From: Pseudomonas lactucae
GTDB taxonomy: Bacteria; Pseudomonadota; Gammaproteobacteria; Pseudomonadales; Pseudomonadaceae
Length of the DNA: 64,000 bases
Reading direction: 5' to 3'
Assembly (NCBI RefSeq): GCF_016937615.1
Contig: NZ_JAFHKI010000073.1
Location: forward strand, 1-64,000
Part shown: positions 18,311 through 28,226 of the stretch, piece by piece
Layout: each line of letters starts with the position of its first letter
Numbering within the stretch: position 1 is the first letter of the stretch
Made by a program: the position numbers and the translations under genes
The notes under the pieces: generated by a model
What the model saw: only the letters and a program-made list of their open reading frames with translations
Told to the model about the DNA's origin: nothing
The model's database searches: none

Positions 18311-18664
18311 ATGCGAAAGGTGGTCATGGGCGCATTGGTACTGGCAGCACTGGCCGGTTGCGCGGGTTCGAAAATGCAAGAAGCGCGTACCGGCAGCCCT
18401 TACAAGACCCTGGCGTCGGACAAGGCAGCCCTGGTGGTCGCCGAATGCATCCAGTTCGGTTGGCAGGATGAAAGCGTGTTTGGCGTTGACGCCGGCGGCT
18501 TCAAGGAGCCGATCGGCGCGGGCGGTTTCACCGTTTACACAACGGCCGGCGACTATTTTGTGGACGTGCAAAGCGCGGGCGGCGGTTCCAGCGTCAAGTA
18601 CTACGCCGCCGACGACAACATGCCTGCCAAGCGTCGTTTGGCTGCACTGGCGACTTGTCTGTAA
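18311..18664 (+). CDS. Small lipoprotein, hypothetical
   Basis: 117 residues from the ATG at 18311, with an AAGGAA about 10 bases upstream. Signal peptide MRKVVMGALVLAALAGC with a lipobox LAGC. The mature part has CIQFGWQDES and a strand-rich segment (GGFTVYTTAGDYFVDV, GGGSSVKYYAADD). Outer-membrane lipoprotein is likely by the lipobox. An uncharacterised family common in pseudomonads, by impression. Similar small lipoproteins recur elsewhere in the window (27005 and 27616). Confidence 0.7.
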   Translation: MRKVVMGALVLAALAGCAGSKMQEARTGSPYKTLASDKAALVVAECIQFGWQDESVFGVDAGGFKEPIGAGGFTVYTTAGDYFVDVQSAGGGSSVKYYAADDNMPAKRRLAALATCL

Positions 18665-18734
18665 TCCGTTGCCTTAGTCATATTCGGAAACGCCCGGCGG
18701 GACAGCCGTCGGACATTCGCTTATTATTCACGTC

Positions 18735-18797
18735 GCTCGCCCGAGGTAATGGCTCTTTACCAGTACACGGATGTCGAGGCCAGTGCCTCGGGCGAGC
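18735..18797. repeat. 12-base perfect inverted repeat around smaller hairpins
   Basis: GCTCGCCCGAGG (18735-18746) and CCTCGGGCGAGC (18786-18797) are exact complements, 39 bases apart. Within them are two shorter hairpins: GTAA/TTAC (18746-18760 region) and CGAGGC/GCCTCG (18775-18790). It could be a REP pair or a small structured RNA. Confidence 0.45.
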
Positions 18798-18807
18798 ATC
18801 CTTTCCT

Positions 18808-19512
18808 TTACCGTGGCATAAACCCCAAGTGCCAGCGTCGAGGGATCTTCAGTGTCAATAACCCCAGCAGCCCCGCCAATACGCCGCTGACCAGCAACGC
18901 CTTCAGGCCCATCTGCTGCTCCAGCAGCGCACCGATCACCGCGCCGACAAACATGCCGCCCCACGGGATCAACTGCACTCGCCAACCATTGCGGCGCTCC
19001 CCCAGCATCCAGCGGCCCAGGCCACGACCGAAGCGTGACAGCGCCCCGGTGACGTAGGTCAGCCCCACCGGTAAACCATTCACCTCTTCCACCGCCGCAT
19101 TGAGCATGCCCATCGCCGTGATCGCCGCCAGCAATGCCGGCAAGGCATCCTCGAACGGCCACAACGCGCCCGCGCACAACAGCATGGCAATGCACAGCAG
19201 CAAGGGCAGCGCATGTCGCCGTCCGTAGCGGCTGACCACCACGCCCAACGCATTGCCGACAACGAAGGTGGCAACCAGCAGCAGCAGGCGCCCTGTCAAA
19301 CCGAGATCACCGGCACTGATCGCCACCGCCAGGCGCGTGGTGTTACCGCTCATGAACGACACGAAGTCACCGCTGGCCATGAAGCCAATGGCGTCGGTCA
19401 TGCCCGCCAGCACCGAAAGGCTGGCCACCAGCATCAGGCCGATCCTACCGCGCCAGCGCTGTTGATGAGCAAGCGCGGCGTTGGCAAACGGCTTGTGAGA
19501 CGAAGGCAGCAT
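18808..19512 (-). CDS. DUF1275 (YoaK) family membrane protein
   Basis: 234 residues, six hydrophobic helices. The first has LSVLAGMTDAIGFM followed by SFMSGNTTRLAVAIS, the DUF1275 signature region; a later LTYVTGALSRFGRGLGRW is also typical. Function of the family is unknown; a role as a membrane transporter has been suggested. The start at 19512 gives a short hydrophilic N-terminus (about 25 residues). It appears monocistronic. Confidence 0.85.
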   Translation of the reverse strand: MLPSSHKPFANAALAHQQRWRGRIGLMLVASLSVLAGMTDAIGFMASGDFVSFMSGNTTRLAVAISAGDLGLTGRLLLLVATFVVGNALGVVVSRYGRRHALPLLLCIAMLLCAGALWPFEDALPALLAAITAMGMLNAAVEEVNGLPVGLTYVTGALSRFGRGLGRWMLGERRNGWRVQLIPWGGMFVGAVIGALLEQQMGLKALLVSGVLAGLLGLLTLKIPRRWHLGFMPR

Positions 19513-19605
19513 GGGGCCGGGCTCCTCAATGAGATTATCCGGCCACTACGGTAGGACGCTTTGCTGACGTGCGCAATGATCTCAGACAGCTTTCAGCTGC
19601 ACGAC

Positions 19606-20634
19606 CTAACGGTCCTTGGCGAGCTGTTCAAGGAACATGGCCAGGGCGACTTCCTCGGCCTTGAGCCCCTTGCGCATGCGCGGCTTGGGCAGTTTCGACA
19701 ACTCGCCCAGGCTGAAATGCTCCAGCACGGCGGGGTGGATATAACACTTGCGGCACACCGCCGGCGTATTGCCCAGTTGCCTGGCGACGTCCTTGACCAT
19801 CGCTACCACGTGTCGCTTGGCATCGGACTCTGGCTGCCATTGCAGTTCGCGCAGCACCGCCAGCGCCATGGCGGTGCCGGCCCAGGTGCGGTAATCCTTG
19901 GCGGTGAAGTCGGCGCCGGTCAGGCTGTGCAGGTAGGCATTCACATCCTGGGAGCTGACGGTGTGACGCTCCCCGTCCTCATCCAGGTACTGGAACAGGT
20001 TCTGCCCCGGTAATTCCATGCAGCGCCTGACCACCGTGGCCAGGCGCCGATCCTTGACGCTGACCTGATGCTCCACGCCGCTTTTGCCCCGGAACTGAAA
20101 CTTGATTTCACTGCCCTTGATGCCTACATGGCGGTTGCGCAGGGTGGTCAATCCGTAGGATTTATTGTCGCGGGCATACTGGGTATTGCCGACGCGGATC
20201 AAGGTGGCATCCAACAGCATCACCACGGTGGCCAGGACTTTCTCGCGGGTAAAACCGGGTTCCGCCAGTTGCGCTTCCAATTGCTTGCGCAATGTGGGAA
20301 GCGCCTTGCCGAACGCTTGCAGGCGCGCGTATTTATCGCTGTCGCGCACTTCACGCCAGCGCGCGTGATAACGGTACTGCTTGCGGCCACGGGCATCGCG
20401 TCCGGTGGCCTGCAGATGGCCGCGCGGATCGGCGCAGATCCACACGTCAGTGTAGGCGGGTGGCACGGCCAGGGCATTGAGACGCTTGATCTCGTCAGCG
20501 TCGGTGATGCGCTCGCCATTGGCATCGACATACTGGAATTTGCCGCGCACTTTCTTGCGGCGGATGCCGGGTTGGGTGTCGTCAACGTAATGCAAATCGC
20601 GGGGTAGGTCGGCGGGCAGCGCAGAGTCAGGCAT
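19606..20634 (-). CDS. DNA topoisomerase IB (poxvirus type)
   Basis: 342 residues from the ATG at 20634. The N-terminal domain has GKFQYVDANGERITDADEIK and PPAYTDVWICADP, as in bacterial topoisomerase IB. The catalytic domain has RVGNTQYARDNKSYGLTTLR, KDYRTWAGT and the tyrosine in NTPAVCRKCYIHP near the C-terminus. The enzyme relaxes supercoiled DNA by nicking one strand through a 3'-phosphotyrosine link. Length fits. It lies just downstream of modC but is separated by 73 bases, so co-transcription with modABC is possible but not shown. Confidence 0.9.
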   Translation of the reverse strand: MPDSALPADLPRDLHYVDDTQPGIRRKKVRGKFQYVDANGERITDADEIKRLNALAVPPAYTDVWICADPRGHLQATGRDARGRKQYRYHARWREVRDSDKYARLQAFGKALPTLRKQLEAQLAEPGFTREKVLATVVMLLDATLIRVGNTQYARDNKSYGLTTLRNRHVGIKGSEIKFQFRGKSGVEHQVSVKDRRLATVVRRCMELPGQNLFQYLDEDGERHTVSSQDVNAYLHSLTGADFTAKDYRTWAGTAMALAVLRELQWQPESDAKRHVVAMVKDVARQLGNTPAVCRKCYIHPAVLEHFSLGELSKLPKPRMRKGLKAEEVALAMFLEQLAKDR

Positions 20635-20707
20635 GGGCGGTTTCCTTGGCAACACATCAGGCCGGTATGTCTGATTGACCGCAGCCCTGTGTGGTCGTGC
20701 CAAATAG

Positions 20708-21793
20708 TTACGCCAGCACCGCGACTGCCTTGATTTGCGCCCATAGCACTTGGCCGGGATGCAGTTGCAACTGATCGCGGGAGAAGCGCGTGATACGCGC
20801 CAGCAACGGTGTGCCATCGGCGTCCAGGCGCACCAGCACGTGGGCGCTGTTGTCGGCGGGAATTTCCTCGGTCACCGTCACCGGCAGGCGGTTGAGGATA
20901 CTGCTGTGTTCTTCGGCTTGCAGGTTCAGGCTCACGTCACGCGCCTGCACCTTGACCCGCAATGCTTTACCCACGGCCAGCGGCGCATGAGCCACGCGCA
21001 TCGGCAGTGCACTGCCCGGCAGTTGCAGCGTCAGCAACTGATAGTGCGCGTCGTAGGCACTGACGGTGCCGTTGATGACCACACCGGCGTCGTCGCCGCG
21101 TGCCAGCGGCAGGTCGAGCCGCGCCAGGGTTTCGCCGATGGGGCCGCTGGCCAGGGCCTTGCCGGCGCTCAGCAGCACGATATGGTCGGCCAGGCGCGCC
21201 ACTTCATCCTGGGCATGGCTGACGTACAGCACGGGGATATCCAGTTCGTCGTGCAGGCGCTCCAGATACGGCAGGATCTCGCCCTTGCGCTGGCTGTCGA
21301 GGGCCGCCAGTGGCTCATCCATCAACAGCAATCGAGGGCTGGTGAGCAAGGCGCGGGCGATACCGATGCGCTGGCGTTCGCCGCCGGAGAGGTGCAGCGG
21401 GTTGCGCTCGAGCAGGTGGCCGATGCCCAGTAATTCGGTAGCCTGAGCCGTGTCCACGCGACGTTGCTGGCGGGGGATGCGCTTGAGGCCGAATTCCAGG
21501 TTGGCGCGCACCGACAAATGCGCGAACAGGCTGGCCTCCTGGAACACATAGCCCAACGCGCGTTTATGCGGCGGCACGAACAACCCACTGCGGCTGTCCT
21601 GCCAGACTTCATCGTTGACCTGGACAAACCCATCGTGCGCACGCTCAAGCCCGGCGATGCAGCGCAGGCAGGTGGTTTTGCCGGAGCCGGATTGCCCGTA
21701 CAGCGCCGTCACGCCGCGCCCAGGCAGATGCAGGTCCACCTCCAGGGCAAAGTCCGAGTACTTGAGTTGCAGGCGTACATCAATCATCGACAT
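20708..21793 (-). CDS. modC: Molybdate ABC transporter ATP-binding protein
   Basis: 361 residues. Walker [10 protein letters not shown] at residues 33-41, signature [16 protein letters not shown] around residue 132, Walker [13 protein letters not shown] around 155, and a C-terminal TOBE domain (from about residue 290), which in ModC binds molybdate. The start codon shares its A with the modB stop (TGATG), so translation is coupled. It powers molybdate uptake. Third gene of the modABC operon. Confidence 0.95.
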   Translation of the reverse strand: MSMIDVRLQLKYSDFALEVDLHLPGRGVTALYGQSGSGKTTCLRCIAGLERAHDGFVQVNDEVWQDSRSGLFVPPHKRALGYVFQEASLFAHLSVRANLEFGLKRIPRQQRRVDTAQATELLGIGHLLERNPLHLSGGERQRIGIARALLTSPRLLLMDEPLAALDSQRKGEILPYLERLHDELDIPVLYVSHAQDEVARLADHIVLLSAGKALASGPIGETLARLDLPLARGDDAGVVINGTVSAYDAHYQLLTLQLPGSALPMRVAHAPLAVGKALRVKVQARDVSLNLQAEEHSSILNRLPVTVTEEIPADNSAHVLVRLDADGTPLLARITRFSRDQLQLHPGQVLWAQIKAVAVLA

Positions 21794-22473
21794 CAGCTCC
21801 AGCCCATCCGGGTTTTACGGCTGGAGTACAGTGCCAGCAACACGAGGAACGCGAAGACCACCATGGACCCGGCCAACCAATGAGCCTGGGCATATTCCAT
21901 CGCTTCGACGTGATCGTAGATCTGCACCGAGACCACGCGGGTCTTGTCCGGGATATTGCCGCCGATCATCAGGACCACGCCGAATTCACCCACCGTATGG
22001 GCAAACCCGAGGATCGCCGCGGTGATGAATCCCGGGCGCGCCAGCGGCAGCGTCACGCTGAAGAAGGTGTCCCAGGGATTGGCGCGCAGGGTCGCGGCCA
22101 CTTCCAGCGCACGCGTGCCGATCGCGGAGAAAGCGTTTTGCAACGGCTGCACCACAAATGGCATGGAGTAGATCACCGAGCCGATCACCAGCCCGGTAAA
22201 ACTGAAAGTGAGAGTGCCCAGGCCCAGCCATTGCGTGAACTGGCCGACGTAACCGTTGGGCCCCATGGTCAACAGCAGATAGAAACCGATCACCGTGGGT
22301 GGCAGCACCAACGGCAGGGCGACGATTGCGCCGATGGGACCACGCCACCACGAGCGGGTGCGCGACAGCCACAGGGCAATCGGAGTGCCGATGACCAGCA
22401 GGATCAGGGTGGTCAGTGACGCCAGTTTGATGGTCAACCAGATGGCGGAAAAATCGGCACTCGATAGCGGCAT
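21793..22473 (-). CDS. modB: Molybdate ABC transporter permease
   Basis: 226 residues with five or so membrane helices and the inner-membrane-permease signature near [21 protein letters not shown] and the following [16 protein letters not shown], typical for ModB. The start is immediately next to the modA stop, with no gap. It forms the membrane channel with ModC. Confidence 0.95.
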   Translation of the reverse strand: MPLSSADFSAIWLTIKLASLTTLILLVIGTPIALWLSRTRSWWRGPIGAIVALPLVLPPTVIGFYLLLTMGPNGYVGQFTQWLGLGTLTFSFTGLVIGSVIYSMPFVVQPLQNAFSAIGTRALEVAATLRANPWDTFFSVTLPLARPGFITAAILGFAHTVGEFGVVLMIGGNIPDKTRVVSVQIYDHVEAMEYAQAHWLAGSMVVFAFLVLLALYSSRKTRMGWS

Positions 22474-23340
<867 letters not shown>

Positions 23341-24398
23341 TTACTTGAGTCTGGCCAGGGCTTGTGCCGCCAGCTCGCGGGTCAGCTCATAGGTGGTCAT
23401 GTCCTTGCCCAGGCGCAGTGCCTGGCCCGACCAGAGGTTGCTGAAGCCAGCTTCATCCTTGGCCTTGAGCGGCATTAACGCGCCACCGGCCGTGGGAAAG
23501 GCAGGCGCCGCCGGGTTGATCGCGCCCAATTCGCGCATCACCCGATTGACGATGCCGCGCGCGGGACGGCCGGTGAACAGGTTGGTCAGTGCCGTTTCGC
23601 TGGCCTGGGCGTGGCGCAATGCGTAGTGATGGGCGGCGGTCACATTCGCTTCGGGGGTGAACAGGTACGCGGTGCCGATCTGTACGGCCGAGGCGCCGAG
23701 GGCGAGGGCCGCGACAATGCCGCGTGCATCGCCGATGCGCCGGCGGCAATCACCGGCACGTTCACGGCGTCGACGATCTGCGGCAATAGCGCGAACAGGC
23801 CGATCTGGGTATTGATATCGTCACTGAGAAACAAGCCACGATGCCCGCCGGCTTCAATGCCCATGGCGATAATCGCATCGCAGCCATGACGTTCCAGCCA
23901 GATCGCCTCTTCCACGGTGGTGGCGGAGGACAACACCTTGGCGCCTGTGGCTTTTACCCGCTCCAGCAGGGATTTTTCCGGCAAGCCAAAGTGAAAACTG
24001 ACGACCTGCGGGCGAAACGCTTCAACGACCTGGCAGGCGGCATCGTTGAATGGCGCACGGTTGGACACCTGCGTCGGCGCTTCAAAATCGGCACCCAATT
24101 CACGGTAGTAGGGCTCCAGCAGCGCTTTCCAGCGCAGGTCCCGCGCTTCGTCAGGCGCGGGCGGCTGATGGCAGAAAAAATTGACGTTGATCGGCCGATC
24201 GCTGGCCTGGCGGATACTGGCCAGCGCGTCGCGCAACTGTTCAATGCTCAGCGCGGCGGCTGGCATCGAGCCCAGCGCGCCCGCCTGGTTGGCGGCGATC
24301 ACCATGGCCGGGGTGGTGCCGACGGCCATGGGCGCCTGGATAATGGGCACCTCTATGCCCAACAGGTCGAGAATGCGCGTATCTGGCCAGGTGCTCAT
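23341..24398 (-). pseudogene. Nitronate monooxygenase (2-nitropropane dioxygenase family), frameshifted
   Basis: The first about 220 codons encode an NMO-type FMN-dependent protein: PIIQAPMAVGTTPAMVIAAN, INVNFFCH, SFHFGLPEK and the FMN-binding IAMGIEAGGHRG, all family-typical. At about 23739 one base is missing. In the shifted frame the protein continues as GGIGDARGIVAALALGASAV and QIGTAYLFTPEA, then to a normal C-terminus at 23341. Restored length about 352 residues, as expected. The usual role is oxidation of nitronates such as propionate 3-nitronate. The missing base may be real decay or a sequencing error. Confidence 0.85.
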
Positions 24399-24503
24399 GG
24401 GATGCGTCTCCAGTGTCAGTCGGTCTTTTCGCTGTTTTAGCAGGGCATCCGTTGCCCGGCCAGTCTGTTTTATTCACTGGACGACGCTGGCTTTTCGTGC
24501 GGT

Positions 24504-25550
24504 TCAGTCGCCGCGTTCGCGGTCGAGCAATTGGCGCTTGCGCTCCACCCCCCAGCGGTAACCCGACAGGTCGCCGTTGCTGCGCACCACGCGATGACAA
24601 GGGATTGCCACTGCCAAGCGGTTGGCGCCGCAGGCTTGGGCCACCGCGCGAAACGACTGGGGCGCGCCGATCTGCTCGGCGATCCGCGCATAGCTGGCCG
24701 TGCTGCCTACCGGAATTTCGCGCAAGGCTTGCCAAACCCGTTCCTGGAACGCGGTGCCGCGCACATCCAGCGGCAGGTCCAGGCCCAGGGCGGGGGCTTC
24801 GATAAACCCCACCACTTGTGCGATCAACTGTTCGAAACGACGGTCGGCGCCGATCAGGTCGGCCTTGGGGAATTGATCCTGCAGATCCCGCACCAGCGTG
24901 TCCGGGTCATCGCCCAGCAGGATCGCACACACGCCACGCGTGCTCTGCGCCACCAGAATCGCCCCCAGGGAGCATTGGCCGACCGCAAACAGGATTTCGT
25001 TGTGGCTGCCGCCAGCTTTGTAATCGCTGGGTTTCATGCCGAGCAATTGATCGGCTGACGCATAAAAGCGACTGTTGGAATTAAAACCGGCGTCATACAG
25101 CGCGTCCGTCACCCGGTGCTGGCCTTTGAGCCCATCGCGCAACTTACGCGAGCGATGGGCACTGGCGTAGGCTTTGGGAGTCAGGCCGGTGACGGACTTG
25201 AACACGCGATGGAAGTGAAACGGGCTCAGGCCCGCTCGTGCGGCAAGGGTATCGAGGCTGGGCGGGGTGTCGGCTTGCTCGATATGGCGGCAGGCGTCGG
25301 CCACCCGTTGCGCATGCTGTGCCGCCCGTTGGGTCTGATCGCCGACGGCACGCTTACTGGGCCGATACCCCGCCGCTTCGGCTTGCGCCGGTGTATCGAA
25401 GAACTCGACATTTTCCGGGCGCGGCAAGCGCGACACGCTGCTGGGGCGGCAATACACACCAGTGGTTTTCACGCCATAGACGAACAACGAGTCGGCCTTG
25501 GGGTCGCGGGACAGGATCGCCGCCCAGCGCGGGTCTTGTTCGGTAGTCAT
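24504..25550 (-). CDS. ada: Ada-type methyltransferase/transcriptional activator with depleted zinc ligands
   Basis: 348 residues from the ATG at 25550. The N-terminal phosphotriester-repair domain keeps the methyl-accepting Cys (C34 in GVYCRPS) but the other three zinc ligands of Ada are changed: S38, S65 and A68 (RPSKRA instead of RPCKRC). The AraC-type DNA-binding domain follows (SPFHFHRVFKSVTGLTPKAY) and then the O6-methylguanine domain with the reactive PCHRVV (C318). It repairs O6-methylguanine and activates its regulon when methylated, by family knowledge. Without the zinc site, phosphotriester sensing may be lost; this is inference. A divergent Ada subfamily with such changes may exist. 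Confidence 0.9.
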   Translation of the reverse strand: MTTEQDPRWAAILSRDPKADSLFVYGVKTTGVYCRPSSVSRLPRPENVEFFDTPAQAEAAGYRPSKRAVGDQTQRAAQHAQRVADACRHIEQADTPPSLDTLAARAGLSPFHFHRVFKSVTGLTPKAYASAHRSRKLRDGLKGQHRVTDALYDAGFNSNSRFYASADQLLGMKPSDYKAGGSHNEILFAVGQCSLGAILVAQSTRGVCAILLGDDPDTLVRDLQDQFPKADLIGADRRFEQLIAQVVGFIEAPALGLDLPLDVRGTAFQERVWQALREIPVGSTASYARIAEQIGAPQSFRAVAQACGANRLAVAIPCHRVVRSNGDLSGYRWGVERKRQLLDRERGD

Positions 25551-25625
25551 AATCGGCACTCTTGACGGACTCTCGGCAGATTAGCCGTGCCGTGACTACC
25601 TGACACCCCGAAGCTTGCGCTCAAA

Positions 25626-26291
25626 TCAGCCGGCGGTGCGCAGGGTGAGGTTGATGCGTTGCGCGCCCATGATGGGGTGCACGCCGTCCTTGATGGGCAT
25701 CACGCCGTGAAAGCGCAGGCGATCAACCCCGCCCCAGATCACGACGTCGCCATGAAACAACGAGATCTTTTTCGGCTTTTCGCTGCGCTCGTGGCCGCCA
25801 AACAGAAATATCGCCGGCAGCCCCAGAGACACCGACACCACGGGCGCGCGGTAGTCACGTTCGTTCTTGTCTTGGTGCAGAGACATTTTTGCGCCGGGTA
25901 CATAGCGGTTGATCAGGCAGGCATCCGGGGCAAAGTCGCTGAACCCGGCCTCGGCTGCCGCCAGCACCGCCAGTTCTCGCACCGCGTCGGGCAGAGCCGG
26001 CCAGGGTTGCTGGCTATGCGGGTCCAGCGGGCTGTAGCGGTAGCCGCGGGCATCGGTAGTCCAGCCCAGTTCGCCACAACTGCTCAACGCCGCGGACATG
26101 GTAAACCCGCCCGGGGTGACCATATGCCGAAACGGGGATTGTGCCAGTACGCGGCGTAGTTCGGGCAGAAGCCTTTCAATCCAGGGCAGGGCGTAGCCCT
26201 TTAGCACGTAGGACTGTTCGCCAATTTGCTCGCGCCCGGCGGGTTGTTGCAGGGCGTCGTCGGCGAACAGGTCGGCAGTAGGGCCGGGCAT
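25626..26291 (-). CDS. alkB: Alpha-ketoglutarate-dependent DNA dealkylase AlkB
   Basis: 221 residues from ATG 26291. The catalytic motif HQDKNE (HxD) near residue 137, a second histidine in RLRFHGV and the 2-oxoglutarate-binding arginines in QRINLTLRTAG are all present. AlkB removes methyl groups from 1-methyladenine and 3-methylcytosine in DNA by oxidation. It is downstream of a small 55-residue gene, three bases away, and upstream of ada on the same strand; the order suggests an adaptive-response cluster. Confidence 0.95.
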   Translation of the reverse strand: MPGPTADLFADDALQQPAGREQIGEQSYVLKGYALPWIERLLPELRRVLAQSPFRHMVTPGGFTMSAALSSCGELGWTTDARGYRYSPLDPHSQQPWPALPDAVRELAVLAAAEAGFSDFAPDACLINRYVPGAKMSLHQDKNERDYRAPVVSVSLGLPAIFLFGGHERSEKPKKISLFHGDVVIWGGVDRLRFHGVMPIKDGVHPIMGAQRINLTLRTAG

Positions 26292-26294
26292 GGC

Positions 26295-26462
26295 TTACAG
26301 CGCCTTGCTCACGTTGATGTCAGTGATTTCATCGCTGGCATCATGGATTTTCGCCAAGGCTTGCTTGGCTTCTTCCACGCTATTGCTCGTCAGTTGTGCG
26401 AACTCAAAGCGGCGTTCGCCGTTGAGCTTGTACTTGATGACGTATTTGGTAGTAGGAGTCAC
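26295..26462 (-). CDS. Small hypothetical protein upstream of alkB
   Basis: A 55-residue frame from the GTG at 26462, which has an AGGA site 8 bases before it. The product reads VTPTTKYVIKYKLNGERRFE then FAQLTSNSVEEAKQALAKIH and ends DITDINVSKAL, a plausible beta-beta-alpha fold. It stops 3 bases before the alkB start, so it is very probably co-translated with it. Its length made it easy to miss. Family unknown; a partner or regulator role in the alkB operon is only an inference. Confidence 0.7.
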   Translation of the reverse strand: MTPTTKYVIKYKLNGERRFEFAQLTSNSVEEAKQALAKIHDASDEITDINVSKAL

Positions 26463-26487
26463 GGCTATTTCCTGTGGTGCGTTCTGA

Positions 26488-26790
26488 TCAGCTCAGCTTG
26501 GTGCTGGTACGACGAACAATACGAATCTTGTGGGATAACGCGGGCTTGCGGGTGACGCTGATCGCCCGACGCGTGACCACGTCCAGGGTGATGTTCCAGA
26601 ACCCGGTGCTCGGTGCGGTGATTTTAGCGGGGAATTTGTCGAATGCGCCGCCGTGGTAGGTGTGGCGGCCGCCATTTTTGAAACTGCGGAAATTCGCATC
26701 GCTCATCAGACGGATGTTACAAGTCTGCGAGCATTCGATAACGACAATATCTCCCTCGTTGAGGTGCTCGCGCTGGTGGATGAATTTCAT
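26488..26790 (-). CDS. DUF1883 domain-containing protein
   Basis: 100 residues from ATG 26790. The start MKFIHQREHLNEGDIVVIEC and the middle HTYHGGAFDKFPAKI with GFWNITLD are the DUF1883 pattern, a small beta-rich fold whose members are sometimes fused to TIR domains in other bacteria. Function unknown. It precedes the 55-residue gene on the same strand and could be part of the same transcript. Confidence 0.8.
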   Translation of the reverse strand: MKFIHQREHLNEGDIVVIECSQTCNIRLMSDANFRSFKNGGRHTYHGGAFDKFPAKITAPSTGFWNITLDVVTRRAISVTRKPALSHKIRIVRRTSTKLS

Positions 26791-27004
26791 GAGGGGTGTC
26801 TCCAGAAGGGCTTTTTCTGAAAAATCAGAACGATACGTAGGTTAAGATAGAGTTTATCAGCCCTAGCGCGTTTATTATCGGCTCGTCTTCAACGGCGTCG
26901 ACAATTTAAAACAGTTATTTACCGAGTTATCAGGGATAAATCCTACGTGGGCGGGAGAAAATTACCATCCCCGCTGTCGTAGCGTCTTTATCGGAGGTTT
27001 TTGT

Positions 27005-27355
27005 ATGAAGTGGAGTGTGTTGGTTCTGGCCTTGGCGATAGGTGGCTGTGCTTCGGTGGCAGATATCAAGCAGACCCCGCCGACGCTGGCCGTCATTTCC
27101 GGGAAAAAGCCCCAGGAATACGCCGCATGTGTGGTACAGAAATTGTCTACGACCCGCCGTCCGCCGCAAATCGAACCGCATAAAGAAGGGGTGCGCGTGA
27201 TCGTGCCGCAGAAATTCTCCGCCGATCCTTCGGCGATTTTTGAAATCGAAGAACGCTCCAGCGGCAGCAGCATCAAGCTCTATGAAAGCATGTCCAATGT
27301 GCCGATCCGTCCAGGTGACGTGAAGAGCGCCGGTGAAGCCTGCATTTCCGGCTGA
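27005..27355 (+). CDS. Small lipoprotein, hypothetical
   Basis: 116 residues from the ATG at 27005. Signal peptide with lipobox AIGGC (MKWSVLVLALAIGGC). The mature part has ISGKKPQEYAACVVQKLSTT and strands around RVIVPQKFSADPSAIFEIEE. Uncharacterised. A GGAGG site precedes the start. It is followed 22 bases later by a small soluble protein gene. Confidence 0.65.
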   Translation: MKWSVLVLALAIGGCASVADIKQTPPTLAVISGKKPQEYAACVVQKLSTTRRPPQIEPHKEGVRVIVPQKFSADPSAIFEIEERSSGSSIKLYESMSNVPIRPGDVKSAGEACISG

Positions 27356-27377
27356 TGCCAGGGTGGAAAAATCAGAT

Positions 27378-27608
27378 ATGAAGCGTGAGCACGTCAGAAC
27401 CCACAATGCCGAGGGGCAACTCTCGGCGACCCATGTGATCCAGAACCCTGCCGACCTGGGCGAGTGGATCGTATTTTTCAAAAAGAGCGGCGGGCGCAGT
27501 TTTTTCCTGGTGGACGATCAGGATGAGGTGGAGTCCTTCGCAAGCCTGGATGAACTGACCGAAATCCTTCGGGAGCTGGGGATCAAGTTCGCCGAGATCC
27601 ACCTGTAG
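27378..27608 (+). CDS. Small hypothetical protein
   Basis: 76 residues from ATG 27378. Charged, soluble, with IVFFKKSGGRSFFLVDDQDE and a final helix (DELTEILRELGIKFAEIHL). No known domain. It follows the lipoprotein gene closely and could be co-transcribed. Confidence 0.6.
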   Translation: MKREHVRTHNAEGQLSATHVIQNPADLGEWIVFFKKSGGRSFFLVDDQDEVESFASLDELTEILRELGIKFAEIHL

Positions 27609-27615
27609 CCTGAGG

Positions 27616-27897
27616 TTACTTGCAGACCACGACCACACTGCGGGTCTTGTAGTTGCCTACGTCCTGGCCCAGGGTCTTGTCGCTCTCCTTGAGTGACGGT
27701 GTGCCCTCGGTGCCGACAATGCGGTAACCGGTACCGGCGCAGGAGGCATCGGCTTTTTCGTAGCAGCTCGCCCAGGAGTTGGCTTCACCCGAGCAATCGA
27801 TGGTCAAGCCTTGTTCACCGTTTTTCAGGTAGACGTCGGACGTGGTGGTGCAGCCGGCGAGTGCCAGTACCGCAGTCAGTGCCAGAAGTTTGTTCAT
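27616..27897 (-). CDS. Small cysteine-containing lipoprotein, hypothetical
   Basis: 93 residues from ATG 27897. Lipobox ALAGC (MNKLLALTAVLALAGC) then a mature domain with CSGEANSWASCYEKADASC and a last Cys in VVVVCK, so disulfides are likely. The segment resembles small secreted proteins of pseudomonads with unknown role. It is convergent with the 76-residue gene. Confidence 0.7.
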   Translation of the reverse strand: MNKLLALTAVLALAGCTTTSDVYLKNGEQGLTIDCSGEANSWASCYEKADASCAGTGYRIVGTEGTPSLKESDKTLGQDVGNYKTRSVVVVCK

Positions 27898-27995
27898 GTG
27901 TGTTCGTCGTCGAGGGGGGTGGGAGGGGTGCTGACACGGTCGTGGCGCATTTTCGGCAGATTATAGCTAACTGCCATCTAGGTACAGACAAACAC

Positions 27996-28024
27996 AAAAA
28001 AGCCCCGTCAATCGGGGCTTTTTG
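27996..28024. terminator. Bidirectional terminator
   Basis: AGCCCCG (28001-28007) pairs with CGGGGCT (28013-28019) around a 5-base loop, with an A-run before and a T-run after. It lies just beyond the stop of the 61-residue minus-strand gene (28041) and upstream of the lipoprotein gene, so on the minus strand it would insulate the two. Confidence 0.75.
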
Positions 28025-28040
28025 CGTAGAGACTGAAGAC

Positions 28041-28226
28041 TTACTTGCCCTTCGGTCGTTTGCTCGACGCGTGGCCCGCTTCATCCACGAACACTTCGGC
28101 TACCGCGATCGCCATGCTTTCTGTTTCGAAAACGCCAGCGACGCTGTCTCCGTGGAAGTTGATCAGGTGCCAGCCGTCGGCTCGCTGGGTGATCAGGTAG
28201 CCGTTCACGCCTTTTGGTTCTGACAT
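28041..28226 (-). CDS. Small hypothetical protein
   Basis: 61 residues from ATG 28226 (ribosome-binding site weak). The middle (VNGYLITQRADGWHLINFHG) looks beta-strand, then a helix (ESMAIAVAEVFVDE) and a basic tail (SSKRPKGK). I recall similar short proteins in pseudomonads but know no function. It has its own terminator downstream. Confidence 0.6.
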   Translation of the reverse strand: MSEPKGVNGYLITQRADGWHLINFHGDSVAGVFETESMAIAVAEVFVDEAGHASSKRPKGK

